Assembly: GCA_016708315.1 (NCBI GenBank)
Contig: JADJGC010000015.1
Span: 1-64,000, forward strand
Reading direction: 5' to 3'
Source of the DNA: a bacterium
GTDB lineage: Bacteria > Zixibacteria > MSB-5A5 > CAIYYT01
Length of the DNA stretch: 64,000 bases
Notes under the pieces: generated by a model
The model's database searches: none
What the model was told of the DNA's origin: nothing
Seen by the model: only the letters and a program-made list of their open reading frames with translations
Position numbers and translations under genes: made by a program
In this document: positions 38,722-47,208 of the stretch, piece by piece
Layout of the letters: each line of letters starts with the position of its first letter
How positions within the stretch are numbered: the stretch's first letter is position 1

Positions 38722-41121
38722 TCACTTCAGCAAGACCATCTTGCGGGTTGATTCAAACTGCTCTGAACGCATCCGGTAGAAGTAGATTCCCGATGGTAAA
38801 GGAGAACCTTCCGGAGTTACACCGCGAAACGCCACCGTGTGGCGACCCGCTGCCAAAGTTCCATTGATCGGCGTCGCAACAGTCGCGCCGAGTATATTGA
38901 TGATCTCCAGCGTTACATGGCCGGATCTCGGAATATCGAATGAAATCGAAGTCTCGGGATTAAACGGATTCGGATAATTCTGAAGCAACTCAAAACTGGT
39001 CGGAAGCGTTGTCGCCCGGTCCAATCCAACCGGTACGTCATCACCGACATGATCGACAAACTGCTGGGAGACGACGGCAAATTCGCCGTCGAGCCGGATT
39101 AAATCACCGGCATCGACCGAAGCATTGCGGCCATTCTTTTCGTGCAGAAGTACACGCAAGTACTCGCCGTCTTGATGCATCGATACTTCAAATGCGGCGA
39201 GATTCTCCGTTGAAAGGAACTGGTAGTCCCGGTCACTCTGGACTTCAAGCACGAATAACGCAGCCGCAAATTCGGCCCGATTCGAAAGCGTGTAACTCCA
39301 TTCACTATTCGCAGACGAGAGCTTGTAGCTGATAGCGTTGCCGTTCGTCGGAGTATTGACTTTGTTGCCGCCGCCGGTAAAAATCTGAATCAGTCTGATC
39401 AGGTCAGCCAGCGTCGCCGGAGTCCCATCCTGGTTGATGTCGCTATTCTGCAAACGCGGGCCGGTCAGTGGATATCGGACCGGATCCATGAAATAGTTGG
39501 TGAAGTAAACAACGTCGCCGATTTCAAACGGCACACCGTTAAGATTGATATCACCAATCAACCCTTCGTACCGCTGAACCAGAATACCGCCATTTGCGTA
39601 GAGTGTCTGTGCGCGCGGAATCACCGCGCCGCTGACGTCATAGGCAATATTCTCGCTATTGGATAACGGATTTATCGTCGCATAAGTAAGCGTCGAATGG
39701 AAACCTGCGAATGAAAGGTCGGAAGAAATCTGGAAGGTAATTTTCGCGACTTCGCCATTTCCAATCGCCAGCGGATTAGTGGCCGGGTTCGACGCGTTCG
39801 ACTTGGCGCTAAGGATAACCTTGCCGTCAGAAGTCGTAGACACATTAAACTGCGACCACGATTCGATTCTGGTCCCGGTCTTCACTGCAGATACAAGTGT
39901 CAACAAAGTCCGGTCGTATCCGATCAACACTTCATATCCCGATACCGCAACACGGTTATGCAAATTCAACGAAACCGTGACGTGTTCGCCGGAGAAAGCT
40001 TGCTCTTCACTGATTGCCAGTTCAATCGGCATGTTGGGCAGAAGTCGGAAACCAACCTGACGCGAGGCAACCCCGCCGGTAGCATCCGTGGCATTGAGTG
40101 TGAAGCTATAATCTCCGGAGTCCGCAATGTCAGAAGCCCAGACGACATAGCCCGGATTTCCTGCACTCAATGCTGCACCTGTTGGAAGACCACTGGCACT
40201 GAAGCTGACAGCCTCAAAATCCGGATCGCTGGCCGCAAACGGCACATAGAGCGTGTCGCCCGCACCGCCGACAATGTTGGATCCAACCGTTATCTCCGGA
40301 AGGCGATTGCGGTTCACAACATTGAATTTAATCTCTAAACTGCTGTTGATATCGCCATCACTCGCAACAACCACAATCGAAACTGCCCCGCTGGTGGCCG
40401 AACCTTCGCCAACGTAAGGCACCTGCCAGGTCAATAACCCGGTGCCGTTGCCGTTATCCGCAAACTTCGCTCCCGGGCAAAGACGACCGGCATGAAGTTT
40501 GGTCGCCGCTCTTTCAGGATCAGAAGCACGGACGGTGAGATTCACCAGCTCGCCTTCGTTGACAGTGCGTGCTGCGATCGGATCAAAAACCGGCGGTTGA
40601 TTAACCGTCGAGATTGTAACCTTGCCGGCTTTGAATGCCGGACGGATAATCGATGCGATTGATGTATTCAGCTCAAACGACCCTGCCGGCGGCACGAACG
40701 CTGAGTCAATCAGCGTGGTGACGTCGGCAGAAATGTCTGAGCGAACGTGGAAATGCAATTCGGCAAGCTTGCGTCTTCCGGCAAGAACCGGCGCATCGCC
40801 GATGGCGACTGCCCCAATGAGAATTGTTGCCCCGGCAACATCATGCGTACCGCCACGGAATCCCCAATTCTGTACTGCAGATCCAACAAAGCTAATCGAA
40901 TCGAAAACGAGATAATCCTTGGAGTAGTAAAGCGGGACTGCAAGTCCGGCAATGTTCTCATCATTGAACATCGTTACGCTGAGTGAGAATGAAGAGCCCG
41001 GTGAGGTGGTAACTTGGCTGATCAGAATGGAATCGAGCGCTCCAAAGTCGTCAACCTGCGCGAACAATGAAGTTGCTCCAAACGCCAGTATCAGAACCAG
41101 AGTAACAGCGAAATGTCTCAT
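38722..41121 (-). CDS. Secreted protein with two cohesin-like domains, Ig repeats, dockerin pair and T9SS-type sorting domain
   Basis: The ATG at 41121 was chosen because a signal peptide starts there (about 1-22) and GAGGT lies 9 nt upstream. The frame is open 114 codons further with no ribosome site. The 799-aa protein has a cohesin-like domain (about 25-165), two Ig/He_PIG units (about 170-360, with DNGNGTGLLTW) and a second cohesin-like domain (about 365-520, VSGYEVLIGYDRTLLTLVSA). A dockerin pair (about 525-600, GDINLNGVPFEIGDVVYFTN and SDINQDGTPATLADLIRL) and a sorting domain (about 705-799, NYPNPFNPETSISF to STRKMVLLK) complete it. It is similar in plan to the 36335-38617 gene and probably its paralogue. 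Confidence 0.78.
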   Translation of the reverse strand: MRHFAVTLVLILAFGATSLFAQVDDFGALDSILISQVTTSPGSSFSLSVTMFNDENIAGLAVPLYYSKDYLVFDSISFVGSAVQNWGFRGGTHDVAGATILIGAVAIGDAPVLAGRRKLAELHFHVRSDISADVTTLIDSAFVPPAGSFELNTSIASIIRPAFKAGKVTISTVNQPPVFDPIAARTVNEGELVNLTVRASDPERAATKLHAGRLCPGAKFADNGNGTGLLTWQVPYVGEGSATSGAVSIVVVASDGDINSSLEIKFNVVNRNRLPEITVGSNIVGGAGDTLYVPFAASDPDFEAVSFSASGLPTGAALSAGNPGYVVWASDIADSGDYSFTLNATDATGGVASRQVGFRLLPNMPIELAISEEQAFSGEHVTVSLNLHNRVAVSGYEVLIGYDRTLLTLVSAVKTGTRIESWSQFNVSTTSDGKVILSAKSNASNPATNPLAIGNGEVAKITFQISSDLSFAGFHSTLTYATINPLSNSENIAYDVSGAVIPRAQTLYANGGILVQRYEGLIGDINLNGVPFEIGDVVYFTNYFMDPVRYPLTGPRLQNSDINQDGTPATLADLIRLIQIFTGGGNKVNTPTNGNAISYKLSSANSEWSYTLSNRAEFAAALFVLEVQSDRDYQFLSTENLAAFEVSMHQDGEYLRVLLHEKNGRNASVDAGDLIRLDGEFAVVSQQFVDHVGDDVPVGLDRATTLPTSFELLQNYPNPFNPETSISFDIPRSGHVTLEIINILGATVATPINGTLAAGRHTVAFRGVTPEGSPLPSGIYFYRMRSEQFESTRKMVLLK

Positions 41122-41625
41122 AAGTCCGTGACCTCTGTCAGTTCTGCCAATTTGGCATAATGAGTCCTTGGGCATATTCCGATGTAAACATTGCAACGGA
41201 CATGCCAAGGCAGGCCTTGACGTTTTCCATTCTTCCCGTAGGAGCATTTTCCAATCTCGATCATACGCCGTTTCGTAAACGGCTGCTAATAAGTCACTTA
41301 TATTGAAGTAGCGTCGTAGAGTCATCCGTGAAGTACATTCGAGAGCTAATTCATCATGCGGCGTGGTAGCGCAGGATTGCATATTTCTCAAATTGTGTGT
41401 GCAACGTTCTGCAATCATCTCTAACGGTCCAACTAGTTCCTTAAAACAAAAATGGCCTGGCATACGAACTGTTAAGTCGCATTAGTGCCAAGCATCTCAC
41501 TAATCGCCCTGTCCGTAAACCGTTAGAAAATTACTTTTTATTCCTCCTCTCGTACCATTTCGCTCTTAAGATATGGGGAGATTTTACTCTCCCCATATCC
41601 AATCAGATAAGATAATCTGACGAAA
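41122..41625 (-). promoter_or_regulatory. Intergenic region with a candidate promoter and a terminator hairpin
   Basis: No gene is supported in this 500-bp stretch. A minus-strand promoter candidate ATGACT (41320-41325), 17 bp, TATAAG (41297-41302) would give a leader of about 170 nt for the gene at 38722-41121. A 7-bp hairpin GCCGTTT / AAACGGC lies at 41267-41283 inside that leader. The terminator of the next gene is at 41571-41598. Confidence 0.35.
41571..41598 (-). terminator. Hairpin terminator of the 41626-44298 gene
   Basis: A perfect 11-bp stem (ATATGGGGAGA / TCTCCCCATAT) with a 6-nt loop, 27 bp after the stop codon. No clear T-run. Confidence 0.6.
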
Positions 41626-44298
41626 TTACTTCATCAGGACCATCTTCTTGGTGTCAGTGAATGAACCGGCGGTAGCCTTGTAGAAGTAGATACCGCTAGC
41701 TGCATTCGCCGCATCCCATTCAACAACAACATTGCCAACGCCGCGGCCGTCGAAGCTCTTCACAAGCTGACCAGCTACGTTGTAAATGCTCAGGTTCCAA
41801 TCAGAAGCGGTCGGCAGATCCAGACCGATCTTCGTGGTCGGGTTGAACGGATTCGGAGTGTTCTGCGACAGCTTGTATTCCGTCGGCAGGACATTCTTGT
41901 TGATGCGGGTGTTCAGCATGCTGCCGTTATAGTCGGCAACTTCCACGTTCACAAGTTCAACGTTACCGTCGATCGTGAACAGGTTGTTGCTGCCAGCTTC
42001 GAGACGGTTGGTCATGTTTTCAAGACCGGCATAAACCAGGACCTTCACAAGACCTTCGTTCTCGGCACTAAGCAGGACCATATCGGAATTGTTGGTAAGG
42101 GTGTAGGCACCGTTCGCTTTGAACGTGGCATACACGGCACCAACTTCAACCGACGCGTCGGTCGAAACCACGCCGTTAGCAAGCTTGACGTTGACCGTAT
42201 TGGCAAACGGGGCAAGCTTCGGGAACGGAAGGGCATCGCCAACAACTACGCGGAGCAAGTAAACAAGGTCGCCGACCGAAAGGACGGTACCGTCCTGGTT
42301 GGCATCGGAAGCCGCAATCTGGGCTTCGCGGTACTGCGGGTTGGAATCAAGAGCGGACAGACCATACAGGAAGTAGTTCGTGTACAATACTGCGTCTGCG
42401 ATTTCATACGCGATACCGTTCAAGTTGAGATCGCCAGGAGCGTCGATTGAGTCGGCGCAAACGATATCAACACCGCCGTTCCAGAACAGGATGAAACGAA
42501 CGGGTTCGTACTTCATCGAAACGTCGCAAGCGCTGCAAGCACCGCCGTAGGCGATAGCAAAGTAGCAGCTCATGTCGGTGATGTCATAGGCCGGATCGGT
42601 AAGCGGATCGGTATTTTCGAAATCAAATACCTGGCTCGAGATCCAAAGGGTATCACCAGCTACGTTCGAAATGCCGTTGTCGCCGCAATCAATCCACGCG
42701 AAGCGGATCGGGACGTACTGGCATTCGTAGGTACGGTCGTTCGTTACATAGAACTTAAGGCTGACGAGTTCGGTACCATTCGCGACGGAGAAGCAGGACG
42801 GATGGTTGGCGCCGTTGTTGGCATCAGCAATCGCGACTACGCGAAGCAAACCACTCGGGCACGGTCCACCGCAGTTACCCTGCGCGCCGTAACGATAGGT
42901 GAAATATTCCCATCCACAACCAAGCGGGCCGAGGGCGGCGCCAAGTTCGGCTGAGAAGAAGCTAAGGGCTGACGCATCGTAAGCGATTAAGAAATCAAAA
43001 CCGCCCATGGCATCGGAGCCGCCAACTTTCGAAATCGAAACGTACTCAAACTGACCCTGAATGGTGTTGTGAGTCTTTTCGATCTTAATTACGAGCGGCT
43101 GAACGTCGAGGACTTCAACCGCCAAGTTACAGGTAGCTGAACCACCGCAAGGATCCGTCACGGTAATCGTGAAGTTCTTCGTGGTAGCGCCTTCGGTAAC
43201 ATCGCTCAACCAGGTGAGAAGGCCGGTGCCGCTGATCGACGGGGCGTTCACAACCGGATCAAGAGCTACGACTGTCCAAACAGCTGCGTCGCAAGGATCG
43301 GCATCAACTGAATTGAAGTCGAAGCTGTACTGATTTCCTTTTCCAACTTTCTGAGCAGCCGGGCAAGCCGTGATGGTCGGAGCGTTGTTGGTCCAGGTAA
43401 TCGTGAAAGCATGGTTATCGCTGCTGGAGCAACCATTGGTAGCAGTCACGGTGACATCGGTGCTTCCGCAAGCGGCAAGAGCCGGAACGGAAAGCTGACC
43501 GGTCGACGCATTGATCGTACCAGCGGTGGTGGTCCAGGTGATAACTCCATCCAAGCCGACTGCGGCCGTGGTGGCATCAAAATCAAACGTGTAAGCGGAG
43601 CAGTGGTTCTTGTTGACCGCTGCACCCGGATCTGCGGTGATGGTCACCGGCAGACACGGACGAATGATAACGTCGAAGCAAACGGCCGGAGCATCCGGAA
43701 CGCCTTCCGACGTATTAGCCTGACCTTGGAAGGTCGGCGGGAACGAGGTACCACCAATGTCAAACGTCCAGGTACCGGCCGGAGCTACGAAGATGTTATC
43801 TACGCAGAAGCCGCCAACTGTGGCAACAAGGCTGGTTCCGTTGATTGACATGGTCCAAATCTTGGTGGAGGTTGCATGAGCCGGCAGGAAAGTGGTCGGA
43901 TCATTGGCAACGCCGCCAAGAAGGATGAAGTTCGGAAGGTTGGAAACTGCAAATGCGTTACCTGGGGCATAGGTGTTGTCCCAGTAAGTGCCACCTGCTG
44001 CGGCGGAAGCATCAACAATTGCCAAAACCGGATTGACGGCCGGACGGGAGCCGAAGGCGCCTGTGTGACCGGTATTAAAGCTGAAAGCACCGGCTGTGGA
44101 GCTAAATCCAAAACCGAGTGTAGCTGCTGCCAACGGCTGAGCGTTGGTAATGGAGTACTCAAGTAACTGGTTGTTCTCGCCAACGTACAGAACATCTGCA
44201 CCGAGGTTGAGACCGACTGACATGTCGCCAGGTTGGGCGAAAAGAGCACCAGTCAGAAGAAGCATAAACGAAGTAAGAAGTAAACAAATGCGTTTCAT
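41626..44298 (-). CDS. Secreted cohesin/Ig/dockerin protein with T9SS-type sorting domain (890 aa)
   Basis: The ATG follows AGGAG by 7 nt. A signal peptide (about 1-21) precedes a beta domain with a lineage-typical pattern (about 25-215). Two Ig-like units follow (about 225-420) with ITWTNNAPTITACPAA and VDADPCDAAVWTV. A cohesin-like domain (about 425-605) carries Cys-rich motifs (GWEYFTYRYGAQGNCGGPCP). A dockerin pair comes next (GDLNLNGIAYEIADAV and SDANQDGTVLSVGDLVYL). The C-terminal sorting domain has NTPNPFNPTTKIGLDL, IYNVAGQLVKSF and TKKMVLMK. The cohesin-like domain is clearly related to the whole of the 61765-62442 protein (shared WEYFT[FY]R, AIAD, YGG). This is the most Cys-rich member of the set, with possible disulfides. 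A scaffold or surface role is inferred. Confidence 0.75.
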   Translation of the reverse strand: MKRICLLLTSFMLLLTGALFAQPGDMSVGLNLGADVLYVGENNQLLEYSITNAQPLAAATLGFGFSSTAGAFSFNTGHTGAFGSRPAVNPVLAIVDASAAAGGTYWDNTYAPGNAFAVSNLPNFILLGGVANDPTTFLPAHATSTKIWTMSINGTSLVATVGGFCVDNIFVAPAGTWTFDIGGTSFPPTFQGQANTSEGVPDAPAVCFDVIIRPCLPVTITADPGAAVNKNHCSAYTFDFDATTAAVGLDGVITWTTTAGTINASTGQLSVPALAACGSTDVTVTATNGCSSSDNHAFTITWTNNAPTITACPAAQKVGKGNQYSFDFNSVDADPCDAAVWTVVALDPVVNAPSISGTGLLTWLSDVTEGATTKNFTITVTDPCGGSATCNLAVEVLDVQPLVIKIEKTHNTIQGQFEYVSISKVGGSDAMGGFDFLIAYDASALSFFSAELGAALGPLGCGWEYFTYRYGAQGNCGGPCPSGLLRVVAIADANNGANHPSCFSVANGTELVSLKFYVTNDRTYECQYVPIRFAWIDCGDNGISNVAGDTLWISSQVFDFENTDPLTDPAYDITDMSCYFAIAYGGACSACDVSMKYEPVRFILFWNGGVDIVCADSIDAPGDLNLNGIAYEIADAVLYTNYFLYGLSALDSNPQYREAQIAASDANQDGTVLSVGDLVYLLRVVVGDALPFPKLAPFANTVNVKLANGVVSTDASVEVGAVYATFKANGAYTLTNNSDMVLLSAENEGLVKVLVYAGLENMTNRLEAGSNNLFTIDGNVELVNVEVADYNGSMLNTRINKNVLPTEYKLSQNTPNPFNPTTKIGLDLPTASDWNLSIYNVAGQLVKSFDGRGVGNVVVEWDAANAASGIYFYKATAGSFTDTKKMVLMK

Positions 44299-44640
44299 TT
44301 CTTGCTCCTATATTGGTTGCTGAAACGATTAGTAATTTAGGGTTAACTCTTACCCTAAACTTTGTTGCTCCCCAAGTGAGTCGCGAAAAGTGTCTTTGAC
44401 AATGCAAAGCTCTTTTGCGCGGGGATGATCTTCCCAGAGACCGTACGCAATGACTGAATCTGGCAAGCTCAATGGTGGCTGAACGTTTAAGCCTCTTCTC
44501 CTAAACTCGTTCTCACCTCCTTTCACTCTCAAAATTTCTTCAGTTTCTATTCTCATTTCATTCTCAACGAATGTTTGAATCTCGATATCCACTATTGCGC
44601 CTGATTAAGGTTCAGGTTAAATCCCTGTTAAGTACCTTCG
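44299..44640 (-). other. Leader/intergenic region before the 890-aa cohesin gene
   Basis: This holds an 8-bp hairpin TTTAGGGT / ACCCTAAA (44336-44359), 37 nt before the start codon of the 890-aa gene. A strong AAAGGAGGTGA box lies on the minus strand at 44515-44525, with no start codon at a normal distance. An 80-codon minus frame (44350-44592, GTG start) covers the stretch but has no ribosome site and no recognised homology. No promoter is seen, so the gene may be read from the promoter at 45927. Confidence 0.3.
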
Positions 44641-45585
44641 CTACGGGCAGTGTGGCGCTGGACCACCGCCGAAAATGTGCGAAATCAGGAACACAGCGTC
44701 AGAAATACTGATTCCGCCGCTTCCATTGGCATCGCCAAGACACGCCTGAACCGGTGCCGGGCCGCCGCCAAAGATGTGTGCGATAATGAACACGGCGTCG
44801 GAAATACTGAATCCGCCGCTATTATTGGCGTCACCGCACAGGCAGCACTCGAAGGCCATTGTGCCATCAAGCAGGAAACCGGCGGTCGTATCGAGCCAGC
44901 ACGTGTTGCGCTCTGTCTCGACCGTGTCAAACCAGCTAATGCAAGAATCTCCAATAGACTGGGCACAATTCAGGAATGTCGTGTCCATATAGGTCGAACA
45001 AGCATAGGCGATCAGATCGCCATGTTGATCAGAGAATCGAGTTTGTGAGCGATTGACGACAAAGGTGACCGTTGCGCTGTCGCAAATCGAGTCGCCCAAT
45101 GCGCCCTTGGTTTCGGCGAAAAGCCGTAGGAATGTTCCTGATCCGGGATTGAGCGGCGGCTTGATTGGCGCTCCTCCATTGTCGGCGGTGCCAATAATGT
45201 TTATGAGAGCCCCGACCGGGCCGTCAAGGATTCGCGCCTGAATGTACTCCCACCCTTTGATTCGGGTGCCGACGGTGTCGAACTTCGCAAAGTAAATTGC
45301 GCTGTCCGTACCCGGGAAGCGGATCGAATCAGACTTAAACTTCACTAACGATGGTTCCGAAATGTTGATCCACAACTGGAAGCCTGCAATGGAATCAGTG
45401 ATGTTGGACACATTAACCGGAATCGTTATTGAGTTGTTGGATAGCGCCGTGGTAACCGATGCTACCTGGCACACCAACTCAAGAGCGTTGGGAGCGGTCT
45501 CAGCTTTTTTGCCCACCGAAACCGAAATCGCAACCGTTGTGACAACGATCAGTGCGATTGAGAAATAACGCCATTTCCTGGCCAT
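44641..45585 (-). CDS. Secreted cohesin-like protein with dockerin pair
   Basis: The ATG at 45585 lies 7 nt after AGGAGG; an overlapping TTG is one codon earlier. The 314-aa protein has a signal peptide (about 1-28), a cohesin-like domain (about 35-200, with ITIPVNVSNITDSIAGFQLW), and a Cys-rich linker (about 200-250). The dockerin pair (CGDANNSGGFSISDAV and LGDANGSGGISISDAV) ends in APHCP. The dockerin matches that of the 14345-17419 protein almost residue for residue, while codons differ at third positions, so the sequence is held by selection rather than by very recent copying. Both genes also have strong promoters and long leaders. A cohesin-like plus dockerin protein may work as an adaptor. 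Confidence 0.75.
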   Translation of the reverse strand: MARKWRYFSIALIVVTTVAISVSVGKKAETAPNALELVCQVASVTTALSNNSITIPVNVSNITDSIAGFQLWINISEPSLVKFKSDSIRFPGTDSAIYFAKFDTVGTRIKGWEYIQARILDGPVGALINIIGTADNGGAPIKPPLNPGSGTFLRLFAETKGALGDSICDSATVTFVVNRSQTRFSDQHGDLIAYACSTYMDTTFLNCAQSIGDSCISWFDTVETERNTCWLDTTAGFLLDGTMAFECCLCGDANNSGGFSISDAVFIIAHIFGGGPAPVQACLGDANGSGGISISDAVFLISHIFGGGPAPHCP

Positions 45586-45920
45586 CAAGCAACCTCCTTG
45601 CCTGTGTAAGAAACTACTAAACCGTTACATTAGTTAATCGGTAGCTGTTTGGCCTCTGTACAGTCTCCGTCGCGTTATTCGCAGTCTTTCTTGTCTTGTG
45701 TTTTCCGGTAAGAACCTACTGAAACGTTCCACATCAATAACATCGCCAAATGAGAGAACCGGGCGATACTAAGAGTAAAGTGCTAATTTGTAGTAAAGAG
45801 CCGAATCCTACCAACTCGTGATTCGAGAAATAGTAAATCGCTGTTTTGTCCGCGATGATTCGAATTGGCTAAAATTTCTTTGAGTAAGACGGTTTAAGGT
45901 TAAGACCTTGTGTTCACTTC
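45586..45920 (-). promoter_or_regulatory. Long (about 335 nt) leader of the 44641-45585 gene
   Basis: This lies between a strong promoter (45927-45955) and AGGAGG at the start codon. No riboswitch class or convincing structure is recognised by eye, and no ORF with a ribosome site is seen. Its length parallels the leader at 17420-17816. Confidence 0.35.
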
Positions 45921-45926
45921 AGCGGG

Positions 45927-45955
45927 AATATACACGTAGTACCCTGTGATGTCAA
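45927..45955 (-). promoter_or_regulatory. Strong sigma-70 promoter upstream of the 44641-45585 gene
   Basis: TTGACA (45950-45955), 17 bp, TATATT (45927-45932) on the minus strand, with expected start near 45920. This is the best match to consensus in the window. Confidence 0.7.
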
Positions 45956-46106
45956 CATGATTTTGGCGAATTCCGCACTTTTTTGGAACTAAAATTGATC
46001 AGCTCGAAACGGTGTTTCACATCGGAATCTTCGTTTTCAAACCAAAATTGTGGCGATTAGAGTCGATGAGGGCCACTTTCGCCTCCCTCAAGCCAGCTTA
46101 GCAGAC

Positions 46107-46256
46107 AAAAAAAGGCCGAAGCGACAGGTGCCAAATCTGAGAGGGGGGCAGGAAACTCAAATTTGGGACTACACCCTACTTCGGCCAAATGTTCTAACCG
46201 AGAATAAACACTCCAGTTCCATCCTTTGCAAGAAAAAACGCGAGTTAATTTTGAAT
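46107..46256 (-). ncRNA. Candidate stand-alone small RNA, about 150 nt
   Basis: On the minus strand a promoter (TTGCCC 46284-46289, 16 bp, perfect TATAAT 46262-46267) predicts a start near 46256. The 3' part folds into one long interrupted hairpin. The outer stem GGCCGAAG / CTTCGGCC (46179-46186 with 46114-46121) comes first, then a GGTG / CACC helix with a bulge. An inner 11-bp stem with one U-G pair (46156-46166 with 46131-46141) closes a 14-nt C-rich loop. A run of seven T follows the outer stem. The next gene on this strand starts over 500 nt later and has its own promoter, so this is not simply a leader. A shorter hairpin is possible in the 5' half. It does not match 6S, SRP or tmRNA as I know them. 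A 68-codon frame on the same strand has no ribosome site. Confidence 0.55.
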
Positions 46257-46261
46257 GCGAC

Positions 46262-46289
46262 ATTATAAGGTATCAAGCGAATCGGGCAA
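46262..46289 (-). promoter_or_regulatory. Promoter of the candidate small RNA
   Basis: TTGCCC, 16 bp, TATAAT on the minus strand, 50-77 bp from the divergent HDOD gene start at 46339. Confidence 0.5.
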
Positions 46290-46338
46290 CTTCCGATATC
46301 TTATTATAGGATAACTCTTTAACGGATAGAGAAGCCGT

Positions 46339-47208
46339 ATGCCGATAGCCGTAGTCCAGCATTCCATGCTCGACAAAATCACCATGACAATTGGAGAGTT
46401 GCCGGCTTCCCCGGCAATCGTCAGCACAATCATGGGAATGACTGCAGACCTTAACGCGTCTGTCGAAGATCTCGGTACGGTATTGGCTGCTGATCCCGCA
46501 TTGACTGCCAAAGTTCTCAAGTTGTCCAATTCATCATTCTATGGACGCTCACGATCAGTCTCTTCTATAAAGGAAGCTATCCTCATATTAGGGTTCTATA
46601 CCCTTCGCTCGATGGTGATCGCCTCCTCGACGCACACTATCTATCATAGGAAAGACAATGTCCCATTTAGCGAGAAGCTATGGTCACATTCGCTTGCCAG
46701 CGGAATGGCGAGCAGACTTGTGGCGCGGCATATCCACCATCCGCGCATAGAAGAGATCTTCATTGCCGGACTGCTTCACGATATCGGCAAGATTATCCTC
46801 GGCCAGAAACTGATGGCGGTGTATGACAACATCGTAAAGGAAGTCGAAAGATCGGGCCGCGGATTCCAGACAATAGAACTCGAGAAGCTGGGCTTCGACC
46901 ACACCCTCGTCGGTGCGACCGTGCTGAAGAAATGGAACTTCCCTAAAGAACTGATTGATGGTGTCCAATATCACCACGAGATGCGAAATCAATCTGATTC
47001 CGAATCTGCCAGTATCGGAGACGTAGTGGGATTTAGCAACCAACTCTCGAAACAGATCTCCGGAGGGTTTGCCGAACCGGCAGTTGATTGCCTCGCACGC
47101 CATCCATTCGCAGAGCAATATGCGATGGACTCCGAAACCATTCAAGCCATGACCGAAGACCTAAAGAGCCGCTTTGAAGAAGAGAAACATCTATTTGAGG
47201 ACAATTAA
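46339..47208 (+). CDS. HDOD-domain signalling protein
   Basis: The 289-aa protein is almost entirely one HDOD domain (about 14-215). Typical motifs are DPALTAKVLKLSNSSFYG and SIKEAILILGF. The segment GLLHDIGKIILG keeps the His-Asp pair of true HD phosphohydrolases, although most HDOD proteins are thought to be non-catalytic. HDOD proteins act in signalling outputs such as motility, c-di-GMP-linked control and stress. The stop codon is directly followed by the GTG start of a second HDOD gene, so the two are translationally coupled and probably work together. The upstream region is shared with the divergent small RNA. Confidence 0.88.
   Translation: MPIAVVQHSMLDKITMTIGELPASPAIVSTIMGMTADLNASVEDLGTVLAADPALTAKVLKLSNSSFYGRSRSVSSIKEAILILGFYTLRSMVIASSTHTIYHRKDNVPFSEKLWSHSLASGMASRLVARHIHHPRIEEIFIAGLLHDIGKIILGQKLMAVYDNIVKEVERSGRGFQTIELEKLGFDHTLVGATVLKKWNFPKELIDGVQYHHEMRNQSDSESASIGDVVGFSNQLSKQISGGFAEPAVDCLARHPFAEQYAMDSETIQAMTEDLKSRFEEEKHLFEDN

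Noticed and set aside
44350..44592. 80-codon minus-strand ORF before the 890-aa gene.
   Set aside because: It has a GTG start with no ribosome site and no recognised family. An AGGAGG lies inside it without a start codon at normal spacing. Kept only as a note in the intergenic entry.
46114..46186. A plus-strand riboswitch for the HDOD gene.
   Set aside because: The T-run and promoter are on the minus strand, and the plus-strand gene begins over 150 nt further on without a matching terminator or anti-SD helix.
46050..46268. Small plus- and minus-strand ORFs in the small-RNA region.
   Set aside because: They have no ribosome sites. The minus frame starts at the -10 box, and the region is better explained by the RNA hairpin and T-run.
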